A DNA stretch of 64,000 nt from Oceanidesulfovibrio indonesiensis (lineage in GTDB: Bacteria; Desulfobacterota; Desulfovibrionia; Desulfovibrionales; Desulfovibrionaceae). Shown here piece by piece: positions 7,233 to 16,217 of the stretch (within the stretch, counting starts at the first letter, position 1; each line of letters opens with the position of its first letter). Position numbers and translations under genes: made by a program. The DNA lies in NCBI RefSeq assembly GCF_007625075.1, contig NZ_QMIE01000009.1:62001-126000 (forward strand). The letters are read 5' to 3'. The notes beneath the pieces were generated by a model, which was not told the DNA's origin, searched no databases, and saw only the letters and a list, made by a program, of their open reading frames with translations.

Positions 7233-9812
7233 TCAGAACCGCGACGATTCCTTGGTCAGCAGGAATTTTTCCAGAGACAGTTCAGGGCAGATGCCCTGGG
7301 CGATGCGCAGCGGGCTCATGTATCCGGCGGCCCAGTCCAGGGTGAAGCGAACGGCCGCGTCTTCCAGCCCTTCTGTAGCAAGTTCGGTGACGAACGGCCG
7401 CATGTCCTTCATTTTCAGACCTTTTTTCGATTCGTACTCTACAGGGAACTCGCTGGCCTCGCGGAAAGCCTCCCAGGCGGCGCGCACGGTTTCGCGGTCC
7501 CGCGGGGTCCAGACCTCCAGCCGGAATTGTTCGGCCACGGGCTGGGGTTGCTTCTTGCCCATGGATAGATTCTCAACAAAAGTGATCGGCAGGAAGGCGG
7601 GCATGGCCGGCGCCAGTCTGCGGCGCACAGCCGCTGCGTCCAGCGGTTCGCGGAAAAAGCAGTTGATGTATTCGCACTCGCTTGCCACGCCCACAGGCAG
7701 CGCGCGGCCGAAGGAAATGAGCGGCAACGGGTGGAATCCCTGCGAGAAGGCCAGCGGCAGTCCGGCGCGTCGGAAGGCGCGTTCGAACACGGGTTGCAGT
7801 TCGAGTTGGCTCAGGAAGGCGGCCTCCTTGCGCGTGGCGTACCAGATGCGCACGTGTGACGCCTTGGTCCCCAGTTCGTGGCAGGCGTCCTCGGTGGTAT
7901 CCCGGGCTGCCTGGTCCGCGGCGGCGGTGTCCGCAATCGTTTGTCCGGACTCGGTTTCCGGTTCCTGGTCGCGCGCTTCCTGGTTGAGCACGTGGCCGAT
8001 GCCCGCCGGCTTCCCTTCCTCGGCGAAGACTGACCCCTTGGCCGAGCAATCGCACACGCCGCAGGAAACACACGCTCCGTAGCGGCAGTCCGGCGTGACC
8101 TTGGCGTCCAGAGCCCGCTTGCGTTCGCGCAACAGGAATTCGCGGGTCACGCCGCAGCCGATGTGCTCCCAGGGCAGGGGGGCGTCCAGGTCCCGCGCGG
8201 CAAGATAGCGTTCCGGGTCCATCCCGAGCTCGGCCATGGCGCTTCGCCAGGGCGCAAGGTCCAGGGAGTCGTTCCAGCTGTCGAAAAGCGCGCCGTTCTC
8301 GTAGGCGCGTTCCACCACTCGGGACAGGCTGCGGTCCCCCCGGGAGAAGACGCCTTCCAGCCAGCTCATCTCCGGCAGGTGGTAGCGGAAGTTGATTTTG
8401 GCCTGCCGGAATCGCTCCTTGAGGAACGCGATGCGCTCCTTGACCTCGTCGAGGCCGAGCTGTCGCTCCCACTGGAATGGGGTATGGGGCTTGGGCACGA
8501 AGGGCGAGACGGACCCGGTTATGGTGATCCGTCCTTTCTTGTGCGGCGTGGTGCGAAATGCTGTCTCCTTCACCTTACGGCACAGGCGGACGATGGCTTC
8601 CAGATCCTCCTCGGTCTCCGTGGGCAGGCCGATCATGAAATAGAGCTTCACGCCGTTCCAGCCATGCAGGAACAGGTTCTGGACGTGCTCCAGCAGTTGT
8701 TCCTCGGTGATGCCCTTGTTGATGACGTCGCGCAGCCTCTGGCTGCCGGCCTCCGGGGCCAGAGTCGCGCCGGTCCGGCGGATGCCGGCGATTGCGGCCA
8801 TGATCTCCGGCGTTACCGAGCCTACGCGCAGGGATGGCAGGGATATGGCCACCTGCTCCGCGGCGCAGCGGGGCACTGTCTGACGGAACAGGCCGCCCAA
8901 TGCGGAAAAATCGCCGGTGGACAGGGACAGCAGGGACAACTCCTCGTACCCGGACGCCGCGAGGCCCTCGGTTACGATACGACCCAGCTCGTCCAGGCTG
9001 CGCTCACGTACCGGGCGGTAGGTCATGCCGGCATGGCAGAACCGGCAGCCTCGCGTGCAGCCGCGGGCTATCTCTATGGTGAAGCGGTCGTGCACCGCGC
9101 CGAAAGGCTGCACCGGAGCGCGGGGGTAGCCCACGCCGTCCAGTTCCCGCACCAGCGTGCGCCGGGCCTGGGGGGCTACCTCTTCCGTCCGCTTCGCGCC
9201 GGAAAAACCGTGCAGGGAGGGCACGTACACTCCGTCCATTTCCGCGAGCCGGCGGAGCATCTCAGGGCGCTCCAGCCCCTGGCGACGCATGGCCGCCACG
9301 GCGTCCAGCAACTCGGGCAGAATCAACTCGCCGTCGCCCAGGACCATGCAGTCCATGAACTCGGCCAGGGGTTCGGCGTTCATGGTGCAGCCGCCGCCGG
9401 CGAGTACGATGGGCTCGTCCGTGCGGTCCGCGGCTTTGCGGGGAATGCCGGCGAGGTCGAGCATGAAGAGGACGTTGGTGTAGCAGAGCTCGTGAGTGAC
9501 GTGGAAGCCGATGCAGTCGAGCTCCGCAAGTGGAGTGTCGCTCTCCAGCGTGGCGAGCGGGGCGCCGCGTTCCCGCAGGATGGCGGCGGCTTCCCGGCAC
9601 GGGGTGAATACGCGTTCCGCCCACATGTGTTCGATGCGGTTCACGGCGTCATAGAGTATGGACATGCCCGTGTAGGACATGCCGACCTCATACATATCCG
9701 GAAATGCGAGGGCCATGCGGGCTTTCACGGAATGGGGGGGCTTGACCACCACGCCTTCCTCGACTCCGAGGTAGCGGCTGGGTTTGGGCAGGAGGGGGAG
9801 CAATTCGCGCAT
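7233..9812 (-). CDS. Fused radical SAM protein (TIGR03960-type) with C-terminal DUF2344 domain
   Basis: About 859 residues from ATG 9812 (MRELLPLLPKPSRYLG). The order is an N-terminal cobalamin-binding-like region, the radical SAM core with the 4Fe-4S motif CTRGCRFCHAG, a cysteine cluster (CRYGACVSCGVCDC), and a C-terminal DUF2344 domain (VRIWYATRKEAAFLSQLEL..., FSQGFHPLPLISFGRALPVG). This two-part fusion is widespread in Deltaproteobacteria; its reaction is not firmly known, though separate C-terminal homologues sit near ribosome-assembly genes. An in-frame ATG at 9875 would extend the protein by 21 residues, but that stretch overlaps a perfect terminator hairpin serving the upstream gene, so I prefer 9812. 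No clear ribosome-binding site precedes either start. Confidence 0.9.
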   Translation of the reverse strand: MRELLPLLPKPSRYLGVEEGVVVKPPHSVKARMALAFPDMYEVGMSYTGMSILYDAVNRIEHMWAERVFTPCREAAAILRERGAPLATLESDTPLAELDCIGFHVTHELCYTNVLFMLDLAGIPRKAADRTDEPIVLAGGGCTMNAEPLAEFMDCMVLGDGELILPELLDAVAAMRRQGLERPEMLRRLAEMDGVYVPSLHGFSGAKRTEEVAPQARRTLVRELDGVGYPRAPVQPFGAVHDRFTIEIARGCTRGCRFCHAGMTYRPVRERSLDELGRIVTEGLAASGYEELSLLSLSTGDFSALGGLFRQTVPRCAAEQVAISLPSLRVGSVTPEIMAAIAGIRRTGATLAPEAGSQRLRDVINKGITEEQLLEHVQNLFLHGWNGVKLYFMIGLPTETEEDLEAIVRLCRKVKETAFRTTPHKKGRITITGSVSPFVPKPHTPFQWERQLGLDEVKERIAFLKERFRQAKINFRYHLPEMSWLEGVFSRGDRSLSRVVERAYENGALFDSWNDSLDLAPWRSAMAELGMDPERYLAARDLDAPLPWEHIGCGVTREFLLRERKRALDAKVTPDCRYGACVSCGVCDCSAKGSVFAEEGKPAGIGHVLNQEARDQEPETESGQTIADTAAADQAARDTTEDACHELGTKASHVRIWYATRKEAAFLSQLELQPVFERAFRRAGLPLAFSQGFHPLPLISFGRALPVGVASECEYINCFFREPLDAAAVRRRLAPAMPAFLPITFVENLSMGKKQPQPVAEQFRLEVWTPRDRETVRAAWEAFREASEFPVEYESKKGLKMKDMRPFVTELATEGLEDAAVRFTLDWAAGYMSPLRIAQGICPELSLEKFLLTKESSRF

Positions 9813-9816
9813 AGGC

Positions 9817-9842
9817 AAAAAAAATCCGCGACCATGTCGCGG
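9817..9842 (-). terminator. Intrinsic terminator of the gene at 9915-10274
   Basis: On the minus strand CCGCGAC/GTCGCGG form a perfect 7-bp stem with a 3-base loop (9826-9842), followed by eight T (9824-9817). It lies immediately upstream of the preferred start of the radical-SAM gene, which therefore needs read-through or another start for expression. Confidence 0.8.
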
Positions 9843-9914
9843 GGGAGGCTGGAGTAGGTCCCGAAGGCCCGCCATGGGCAGGCCTCTGCGGGACGCGGGC
9901 AGCGCGGGTCGCGC

Positions 9915-10274
9915 TTATTTCTTCAGCAGGTCGGAGATATCCGAAACCCCGCCGCCTTTGCCGCCGGCCTGCATGTTCAGATTGCGCAGGGTGTTGGCGG
10001 AGGCCATGGTGAGGTTGGAGGAGGCTTCGAAGTACTTGTTCGTGAGCTCCTCCGGCACGTTTTTGTACTCATAGAGCACGTGGGTCATGGAGATTTCACC
10101 GCCGATCTCGTTCTCGAAGGGATACCCGAATGGCAGGAGCATCATCTGCACGCCCTGCTCGGTGGGGATGGTCTGGATGAGGGCGAGATCCTTGAGGGTG
10201 TTGTTTTCGGCGTCGTGTTTGCCCAGCACGAGCTCACCGTTGATGAGCTTGACCAGGCGGACATCATAGGCCAT
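9915..10274 (-). CDS. Small conserved protein of unknown function, possible Sm-like fold
   Basis: 119 residues from ATG 10274, chosen because AAGGAG lies eight bases upstream; an ATG at 10298 would place that site inside the gene. The N-terminal half alternates strands with a glycine turn (VRLVKLINGELVLGKHD) and a second motif-like stretch (MMLLPFGYPF), a pattern reminiscent of Sm/LSm folds, but this is inference. The C-terminal half is polar and ends in a glycine-rich linker and DISDLLKK. No enzyme motif is visible. It is transcribed as a single gene and closed by a strong terminator. I do not recognise a named function. Confidence 0.75.
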   Translation of the reverse strand: MAYDVRLVKLINGELVLGKHDAENNTLKDLALIQTIPTEQGVQMMLLPFGYPFENEIGGEISMTHVLYEYKNVPEELTNKYFEASSNLTMASANTLRNLNMQAGGKGGGVSDISDLLKK

Positions 10275-10520
10275 GGAAAGGACTCCTTTTTTTGTCAACG
10301 TTTTGCAGCTAGGTATGTATTGCCGGGGTTGCTGTCAAGGCGGCGCATCCCGGCGACGCACACGGCGCATCCGGCGCGAGCGCCTTGCCCCGGGGCTGTC
10401 TTTGATTTTGGGGCAAGGATAATGTTTGCTTCCTGCGCCCGAATGATTATGGTGCGAGCCGAGGACAGCGGCGCATGTTCCGGCCGCATTGGCAAATGGA
10501 AAAGTTGGCGCGCCGCGTAT

Positions 10521-10549
10521 TGACTGTCTTAAAATTCCACTGTAAATCT
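10521..10549 (+). promoter_or_regulatory. Candidate sigma-70 promoter for rpmH
   Basis: TTGACT (10521-10526) and TAAATC (10544-10549) are spaced by 17 bases, 30 bases before the rpmH start; the -10 is poor. The rest of the 306-base gap 10275-10580 holds no gene, and I saw no DnaA-box cluster that would mark an origin beside rpmH. Confidence 0.45.
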
Positions 10550-10580
10550 ACCTGTTCGTTTTTGCAAAGGAGAAATATAC

Positions 10581-10718
10581 ATGTCCAAGCGTACATACCA
10601 GCCGAGCAAGATCAAGAGAAAGCGGACTCACGGTTTTCTCGTTCGTTCCCGGACCAAGTCCGGCAAGGCCCTCCTGCGCCGCCGTCGGGCCAAGGGGCGC
10701 AAAAGATTAGCCTGTTAG
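10581..10718 (+). CDS. rpmH: 50S ribosomal protein L34
   Basis: 45 residues, [18 protein letters not shown]... ending [13 protein letters not shown], the complete and usual L34 sequence and length. AAAGGAG lies nine bases upstream of the ATG. L34 is a basic protein of the large ribosomal subunit. It begins the conserved cluster rpmH-rnpA-yidD-yidC-jag-mnmE and overlaps the probable start of rnpA. Confidence 0.98.
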   Translation: MSKRTYQPSKIKRKRTHGFLVRSRTKSGKALLRRRRAKGRKRLAC

Positions 10719-11158
10719 GGCTTTCCCGGGACCTGTGCATTCGCAAACGGCCCGAATATCTCGTGTGCTACGAGAAGGGCCGCCGTTTTGCATCCCGGAG
10801 CTTTATGGTTTTCGCGTATGCGCGGCCGTGCGAGAATCCGGGATTCAGGTTTGGCATGGCTGTGAGCAAGAAAGTCGGCTCCGCCGTGCGGCGCAACCGG
10901 GTCAAGCGATTGATCCGTGAGTTTTTCCGGTTGCGCCAGCATGACATCCGCGAGTCGGCCGAACGGTTGTCCGAACAGACGGGGTCTCCCGCCTGTCTGG
11001 ATTTCGTTTGCGTGGCCAAACGCAGCGCCAGGCCGGAGTCCATGACTCTTGCGCAGGTGGACCAGGAGCTCTGGCCCGTGTTGAACAAGGTCGCCAAAAC
11101 CATGGCCGTAGACCCTCGGCGCCGCCCGGCGCACCAGGGCGATACGTCCTCTCATTAG
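10712..11158 (+). CDS. rnpA: Ribonuclease P protein component
   Basis: The frame contains the RnpA fold with [27 protein letters not shown], the basic RNR signature that binds the 5' leader and P RNA. With M1 RNA it matures tRNA 5' ends. The N-terminal part ([25 protein letters not shown]) is family-like, yet there is no ATG, GTG or TTG where the protein should begin. CTG 10712, with AAGGGG about 14 bases upstream and overlapping the last codons of rpmH, is the best guess; ATT 10706 is an alternative, and a TTG at 10562 would give a long Thermus-like extension. The C-terminal tail from about residue 125 is variable. The stop at 11158 is secure, the start is not. Confidence 0.9.
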   Translation: MLGLSRDLCIRKRPEYLVCYEKGRRFASRSFMVFAYARPCENPGFRFGMAVSKKVGSAVRRNRVKRLIREFFRLRQHDIRESAERLSEQTGSPACLDFVCVAKRSARPESMTLAQVDQELWPVLNKVAKTMAVDPRRRPAHQGDTSSH

Positions 11159-11183
11159 GGCTTTCCCACGACCGGCAATCACC

Positions 11184-11444
11184 ATGCGACGCCTTCTTCT
11201 GCTCCTTCTGCGCGGCTACCAGCTGGGGATATCCCCCCTCAAGCCGCCGACCTGCCGGTTCGTACCGACATGCTCGCAATACGCATGCGAAGCGGTGACC
11301 GTGCACGGAGCATGCAAGGGGTCGCTGCTCGCAGCGTGGCGTCTGCTGCGTTGCAATCCGCTCTTCAAGGGAGGCTTCGATCCCGTGCCTCCGAAAAAGG
11401 TCTCCCCGGCGCCGCATTCCGCCGAGGGCGGACCCACCCGCTGA
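11184..11444 (+). CDS. yidD: Membrane protein insertion efficiency factor YidD
   Basis: 86 residues, the usual length. The diagnostic segments [27 protein letters not shown], and [17 protein letters not shown] are all present, including the three conserved cysteines and the GG-DPVP end. YidD is a small amphipathic inner-membrane-associated protein that assists YidC. It lies 25 bases after rnpA and five bases before yidC, so the genes are co-transcribed and probably translationally coupled. Confidence 0.97.
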   Translation: MRRLLLLLLRGYQLGISPLKPPTCRFVPTCSQYACEAVTVHGACKGSLLAAWRLLRCNPLFKGGFDPVPPKKVSPAPHSAEGGPTR

Positions 11445-11448
11445 TATT

Positions 11449-13092
11449 ATGGATAACAAACGCGTCATCATCGCAGTGGTCCTCTCCATGCTGGTGCTCG
11501 TCGGTTGGGGCTTCATTTTCCCGCCGGAGCCCGTCCACCGCATGGAGCCTCAGCAGCAGGGCAATGTCACGCAGGACAGCGCCGACCCTGCCCGAACCGC
11601 CTCCCTGCCAACCTCCGCTGACATCGAAGCCCCGCCGCTCGAAGTCGTGGAGGGGGAACTCATCACCGTGAACACGCCGCTCTACACCGCGGTGTTCAAC
11701 TCTCACGGCGGCACGCTCCAGCAATTCACGCTGCACGAGTACCAACAAACCATCAAGCCGGATTCCCCGGATGTCGATCTTGTCGGCACGGCCTCTCCCA
11801 TGGGTCCCATGGGGCTGCTGCTGAACCGCAAGGCCACCTGGAACATAGGCTCGTGGGGCGCAGCGACCGATCCTGAAGGAAACCCGGTCACCGAGATCGA
11901 TCTCAGCGGCGAAGAGACCGGGCAACTCGTTTTCACCGGCGAGGTGGACGGCATTCGCATCTCGCGGGTGCTCACGTTCGATCCCGCCAAGTACCTCGTG
12001 CGCGAACAGGTCCGGCTGGTCAATCCCATGGATCACCCCCTTGGCGGCAACCTTCGCTTCACCCTTGCGGCCAAGCACCTCACCACGGGCGACGACACCT
12101 ACAACATGACGCGCGTGGCTGCGTTGACGCCCTCCGGCCTTGAAGAAGAGAAGGATGTCGACGACCTCGCTACCGAAGGCGTCATCATCAACAACGGCGT
12201 ACTCTGGGGCGGCATCCAGTCCAACTACTTCCTGCTTGCCGTGACTCCCGATGAAGAGCAGACGCAGGGTGACGGTGTCGGTTTCCTGGCCAAGATGGAC
12301 GACAACGTCTATCGCGTGGCTCTGGAACGCCGCCTTGGCGATCTGGCGCCGAACAGCGAAACGCTGGTGAACGCCAACTACTACTTCGGTCCGAAGTCCG
12401 AGAAAACCATGGCCGGCATGCCCAATCAGCTGGACGCCGCCATCACCTACGGCTGGTTCGACATCATCGCCAAGCCGCTGCTTGTCGCCCTGAACCTTTT
12501 CTACGATTTCGCGGGCAACTACGGAATCGCCATCATCATTCTCACCATCGTCATCAAGATTCTGTTCTGGCCGCTCTCCAACAAGAGCTACAAGTCCATG
12601 AATCAGATGAAGAAGCTGCAGCCGATGATGGCCAAGATCCGAGAGAAGTACAAAGACGACAAGCAGAAGATGCAGCAGGAGATGATGAACCTGTACAGAA
12701 CGTACAAGGTCAACCCGGCCGGCGGCTGCCTGCCCATGCTGCTGCAAATCCCCGTCTTTATCGGACTTTACCAGGCACTGCTCAACTCCATTCAACTCCG
12801 GCACGCACCCTTTATCTCGCACCTGCCGTTCACGGACATCATCTGGCTTGCCGACCTTTCTGCCAAGGATCCCTTCTACATCACGCCCCTCGTCATGGGC
12901 GGCACCATGTTCCTGCAGCAAAAAATGACGCCTCAGCCCGGTGATCCGACCCAGGCCAAGATCATGATGTTCATGCCCGTGATCTTTACCTTTATCTTCC
13001 TCAACTTCCCGGCAGGGCTCGTGATCTACTGGCTGACGAACAACATCATATCCATCGCGCAGCAGCGCTGGATGCTCCGGAAAGATGCATAA
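11449..13092 (+). CDS. yidC: Membrane protein insertase YidC
   Basis: 547 residues, the Gram-negative form. There is an N-terminal transmembrane helix (VIIAVVLSMLVLVGWGFIF), a large periplasmic beta-sandwich domain (about 60-345), then the conserved five-helix core with LFYDFAGNYGIAIIILT, the basic cytoplasmic loop (SYKSMNQMKKLQPMM) and NPAGGCLPMLLQIPVFIGLY. It ends in MLRKDA. It inserts and folds inner-membrane proteins with or without SecYEG. It belongs to the rpmH-mnmE cluster and is followed at 32 bases by jag. Confidence 0.98.
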   Translation: MDNKRVIIAVVLSMLVLVGWGFIFPPEPVHRMEPQQQGNVTQDSADPARTASLPTSADIEAPPLEVVEGELITVNTPLYTAVFNSHGGTLQQFTLHEYQQTIKPDSPDVDLVGTASPMGPMGLLLNRKATWNIGSWGAATDPEGNPVTEIDLSGEETGQLVFTGEVDGIRISRVLTFDPAKYLVREQVRLVNPMDHPLGGNLRFTLAAKHLTTGDDTYNMTRVAALTPSGLEEEKDVDDLATEGVIINNGVLWGGIQSNYFLLAVTPDEEQTQGDGVGFLAKMDDNVYRVALERRLGDLAPNSETLVNANYYFGPKSEKTMAGMPNQLDAAITYGWFDIIAKPLLVALNLFYDFAGNYGIAIIILTIVIKILFWPLSNKSYKSMNQMKKLQPMMAKIREKYKDDKQKMQQEMMNLYRTYKVNPAGGCLPMLLQIPVFIGLYQALLNSIQLRHAPFISHLPFTDIIWLADLSAKDPFYITPLVMGGTMFLQQKMTPQPGDPTQAKIMMFMPVIFTFIFLNFPAGLVIYWLTNNIISIAQQRWMLRKDA

Positions 13093-13124
13093 GGCGGCGT
13101 GCTCATGGTCAAAGGATATCGCCC

Positions 13125-14024
13125 ATGAACACCGACGCGAAGGAATTTGAAGGCAAATCGATAGACGAGGCAATTGACGAAGCATGCAGATACTTCGATG
13201 TCGAACGGGAAGCGCTCGAAATCGAGATACTCCAGGATGCCTCAGGAGGCATCTTCGGGCTGGTCGGCGGACGCAAGGCCTCTGTTCGCGCACGGCTCCG
13301 TGATCAGAGCGTCGAGCTCCGACTCTTTGTGCGCGACGTGCTCGGCAAGCTGCTCGAACCTATCGTAGAGAACCCGAGTCTCGATATACGCATGGACAGC
13401 CCGAGCCGCGTCACTGCCGTTATCGACGACGAAGAGCAGGCCGGCCTGATCATCGGCAAGGAGGGTGTGACCCTCCAGGCGCTGCAGTACATCGCCAACC
13501 GCATCCTTGCCAAGCAATGGCCGGAGCCGGTGCGTCTGCGTCTGGACGCCGGCGAGTACCGTGAACGCCAGAATGAGAGCCTGCGGGAACTTGCGCTGAG
13601 CCTCGCGGAAAAGGCGGTTGCGCAGAATCGTGCGCAGTCTACGCGGCCGCTTTCTTCGTTCCACCGTCGGGTTGTGCACATGGCGCTCCAGGACGACGAG
13701 ACCGTCCAAACCCGCTCCAAGGGCGAGGGCCCCATGAAGCGGGTCGTCATTCAGCCTGCGGATGCCAAGGGCAGGACAAACGGCAATGCACAGGATGAGC
13801 CGGACGGCGAATCTTTTGCCAGCATCGACGAGCCCAACGGCAACATCGCGGAGGGGAATTCCGACAATAACTCCGCGGCGAATTCCGGCGCAATTTCCGA
13901 GAAAAGGAAGTCCAGCAGACGCCGTGGCTCCGGCAGCAGGGGCCGCAGACGGGGCGGTCGCAACAATCGCTCCAAGCCCGACGCCGACTCAGCATCTCCG
14001 GAATCTCCTGCGGAAAGCGAGTAG
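13125..14024 (+). CDS. jag: Jag/KhpB RNA-binding protein (Jag-N, KH, R3H)
   Basis: 299 residues. The N-terminal Jag_N domain (about 6-55, FEGKSIDEAIDEACRYFDV, GIFGLVGGRKA) is followed by a KH domain with IIGKEGVTLQALQYIANRI and an R3H domain around SFHRRVVHMALQ. The C-terminal ~90 residues are low-complexity, first acidic/asparagine-rich and then very basic (SRRRGSGSRGRRRGGRNNR), which suggests nonspecific RNA contact. KhpB-type proteins bind RNA and influence cell division and envelope in other bacteria. Position after yidC is the standard one. Confidence 0.96.
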   Translation: MNTDAKEFEGKSIDEAIDEACRYFDVEREALEIEILQDASGGIFGLVGGRKASVRARLRDQSVELRLFVRDVLGKLLEPIVENPSLDIRMDSPSRVTAVIDDEEQAGLIIGKEGVTLQALQYIANRILAKQWPEPVRLRLDAGEYRERQNESLRELALSLAEKAVAQNRAQSTRPLSSFHRRVVHMALQDDETVQTRSKGEGPMKRVVIQPADAKGRTNGNAQDEPDGESFASIDEPNGNIAEGNSDNNSAANSGAISEKRKSSRRRGSGSRGRRRGGRNNRSKPDADSASPESPAESE

Positions 14025-14040
14025 CCTCGACATAATTGCC

Positions 14041-14071
14041 AGAAGCGCGAAGTGAGCAACTTCGCGCTTCT
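14041..14071. terminator. Perfect 13-bp hairpin after jag
   Basis: AGAAGCGCGAAGT and ACTTCGCGCTTCT flank a GAGCA loop. There is no U run, so it may be a weak terminator, RNA-stabilising hairpin or REP-like element before mnmE. Confidence 0.45.
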
Positions 14072-14230
14072 GCGATAAGCGTGCGGGGGGCGCCGGTGGC
14101 GCGACCGTTTTTTGAAGAAACTGTAGCACAAAGAACATTGTCAGCTTCATGCTCCGGCCCGCCATAGACCTTGCCGATTTTAGAACTGGCGAGCATGCCG
14201 GAATTGCCTGCTCCCAGTAATACCCCGAGC

Positions 14231-15721
14231 ATGTTCATGCGCTCGAATGACGCATCCAACTTGACTTGCGAGACCATCGCCGCTGTCGCCACCCCGCCCG
14301 GCGCAGGCGGTGTCGGCATCGTGCGGCTTTCCGGTCCGGCAGCTGCGGCGTGCGCGCTGCGCGTATTCCAGCCCACTGCGTCCGGCTTCTCCGGCTTTGA
14401 ACCCCGCTACATGCATCACGGCCGCATCCTCGCGCCTTCCATCTCTCCAGCCGGCGCGGATAATGCGCGCATGGTGGATGAAGTCCTCGCGGTCTTCTTT
14501 CCTGCGCCTCACTCTTTCACCGGTGAGGACGTCGTGGAGATCCACGGCCATAGTGGGCCGCTCGTAGTGGCCGAGGTGCTGCGAACGCTGCTCGCAGCCG
14601 GCGAGGACCTGGGCGTGCGTGAGGCTCGTTGTGGCGAGTTTTCCAAGCGCGCATTCCTCAACGGCAAGATGGACCTCGTACAGGTGGAGGCCGTAGCCGA
14701 AGCCGTGGCTGCTGACTCGCCGGCAGGTCTTGCCCTGGCGCAGACGCGGCTCGCCGGCGGGCTGGGTCGCCGGGTTGACGACCTTCGGAGCAGGCTCGAA
14801 GCTCTGCGCACGCAGCTCTGCGTGGCGGTGGATTTCCCCGAGGACGAGGTGGAATGCCTGGCGCCTGAGGAACTGGCAAGCGGGGTAGGCGGACTCGTCG
14901 AGGCCCTCGATGCTCTGGCCGGGGCGGCGTCCCGCCGCCGTGTGTGGGAGGAGGGAGCCCTTGTGGTGCTCGCCGGCAGGGTCAATGCCGGCAAGTCCAG
15001 CCTGCTCAATGCCGTGGCCGGATCGGAGCGCGCCATCGTCACGGACCGTGCCGGCACCACGCGCGACTTCATCGAGGAACGGCTGCTGCTGGACGGACTG
15101 CCCGTCACCCTGGTGGACACGGCCGGGTTGCGAGCCGATGGCGAGCTTCTGACCGGCGAGATGGATCCGGTGGAGGCCGAGGGCGTTTCCCGCAGCCGGA
15201 CCCTGGCTGCCCGCGCTGACCTGCTTGTGCTTGTTCTGGACGGTGCCCGGCCCGAACCGCTCGGCGCGCCGGAGCGCGAGCTGCTCGGCCATGTCGATCT
15301 CGGCAAGGTTTTGGTCGTGCTCAACAAGGCCGATGTCCGGGCGCCCGAAACAAGCCCCGCTGCTGCCGTGGCTGAGGCTCTGCAGGATATCGGGCTCGGC
15401 ATGGTGGAAATCGTTTCGATTTCCGCCGCAACCGGACAGGGCCTCGACGCATTCACCCAGGCAGTGCGCCGCCGCCTTGCTGGCGACGACGCCGCGCCGC
15501 GGCCTGGCGAACTCGCTCCCAATCTGCGTCAGGCCCGGGCCATGGAACGCGCCGCCAGTGAGCTCCGCGATCTGCTCGCGGATATCGAAGCCGGCTTCCC
15601 TTACGATGTGCTCGGCGTGCGGCTGGAAACCGCCAGCGACATCCTCGCCGAGATCACCGGCGCCATTGCCAGCGAGGACGTGCTCAACGCCATTTTTGAT
15701 TCCTTCTGCATCGGGAAGTAG
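14231..15721 (+). CDS. mnmE: tRNA uridine-5-carboxymethylaminomethyl modification GTPase MnmE
   Basis: About 496 residues. The N-terminal folate-binding domain begins ETIAAVATPPGAGGVGIVRLSG and contains EIHGHSGP and FLNGKMDLVQ. The G domain has the P loop GRVNAGKSSLLNAV, DTAGLR and NKAD. The protein ends in the catalytic CIGK motif required for modification chemistry. With MnmG it makes the (c)mnm5 modification of the tRNA wobble uridine. The start is uncertain: no candidate (TTG 14171, ATG 14195, 14231 or 14240) has a clear ribosome-binding site; 14231 leaves a 15-residue leader. It closes the rpmH cluster and is followed by a hairpin. Confidence 0.96.
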   Translation: MFMRSNDASNLTCETIAAVATPPGAGGVGIVRLSGPAAAACALRVFQPTASGFSGFEPRYMHHGRILAPSISPAGADNARMVDEVLAVFFPAPHSFTGEDVVEIHGHSGPLVVAEVLRTLLAAGEDLGVREARCGEFSKRAFLNGKMDLVQVEAVAEAVAADSPAGLALAQTRLAGGLGRRVDDLRSRLEALRTQLCVAVDFPEDEVECLAPEELASGVGGLVEALDALAGAASRRRVWEEGALVVLAGRVNAGKSSLLNAVAGSERAIVTDRAGTTRDFIEERLLLDGLPVTLVDTAGLRADGELLTGEMDPVEAEGVSRSRTLAARADLLVLVLDGARPEPLGAPERELLGHVDLGKVLVVLNKADVRAPETSPAAAVAEALQDIGLGMVEIVSISAATGQGLDAFTQAVRRRLAGDDAAPRPGELAPNLRQARAMERAASELRDLLADIEAGFPYDVLGVRLETASDILAEITGAIASEDVLNAIFDSFCIGK

Positions 15722-15731
15722 CTTCGTTTTC

Positions 15732-15750
15732 CTGCCGCCGGTGGCGGCAG
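15732..15750. terminator. Compact hairpin after mnmE
   Basis: CTGCCGCC-GGT-GGCGGCAG is a perfect 8-bp stem between the convergent mnmE and VOC genes. No U run is present. Confidence 0.4.
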
Positions 15751-15791
15751 CGCCCCGCACGACCCGGTGCAGGATGCTTCAAACGCCACGG

Positions 15792-16217
15792 CTACACGTC
15801 GATCCTGCCGTCTGTGAAGTGCGGATTGGACTGCATAAGGAGCAGCAGATTTCCCCAGGGGTCGCGGAAGCTGGCCATGATGCCCCAGGGCATGGTCATA
15901 GGCTCTTCCACAAAATTCACGCCCTTGGCCTTCCAATCCTCGTATTGCGCCTGGAAATCGTCTGTTTCGATAATGAAAACAGGGGTGTAGTCGCCAGCGC
16001 TTTGATTGCCGATAATGGCGAACTCCGCATCGTTGGACGCTTTGTTGATGACGATGTTGCAGGTCTCGTGGCCTTGCGGTGAGACCGTGAGCCATCGCCA
16101 GCCGTTGTCCATGGCGACGTCCCACGTCCTGTTGAATCCCAAAACGCTCTCGTAATAATCAAGGCCTTTGTCGTGATCGTCCACCGTGATGAATACGTGC
16201 GTGATGGCTGATTTCAT
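15792..16217 (-). CDS. VOC-superfamily (glyoxalase/bleomycin-resistance-like) protein
   Basis: 141 residues from ATG 16217, selected because AGGAG lies eight bases upstream. The fold signature is HVFITVDDHDKGLDYYESVLGF at the N-terminus and MASFRDPWGNLLLLMQ near the end, i.e. the paired beta-alpha-beta-beta-beta units with the D-P-W/F-G-N turn. Metal ligands typical of glyoxalase I can be placed only tentatively (H7; a C-terminal Glu is not obvious). Family members include glyoxalases, dioxygenases and antibiotic-binding proteins; the substrate here cannot be assigned. It is a stand-alone gene. Confidence 0.88.
   Translation of the reverse strand: MKSAITHVFITVDDHDKGLDYYESVLGFNRTWDVAMDNGWRWLTVSPQGHETCNIVINKASNDAEFAIIGNQSAGDYTPVFIIETDDFQAQYEDWKAKGVNFVEEPMTMPWGIMASFRDPWGNLLLLMQSNPHFTDGRIDV

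Noticed and set aside
8163-9857. Long open frame opposite the radical-SAM gene
   Set aside because: Antisense to a conserved gene; composition follows from high GC3 codon usage and it has no motif or ribosome-binding site.
10275-10580. Replication origin beside rpmH
   Set aside because: No cluster of DnaA boxes or adjacent dnaA was seen; only a promoter for rpmH is supported.
11365-13293. 642-codon frame opposite yidC
   Set aside because: Antisense of yidC and yidD; no family similarity.
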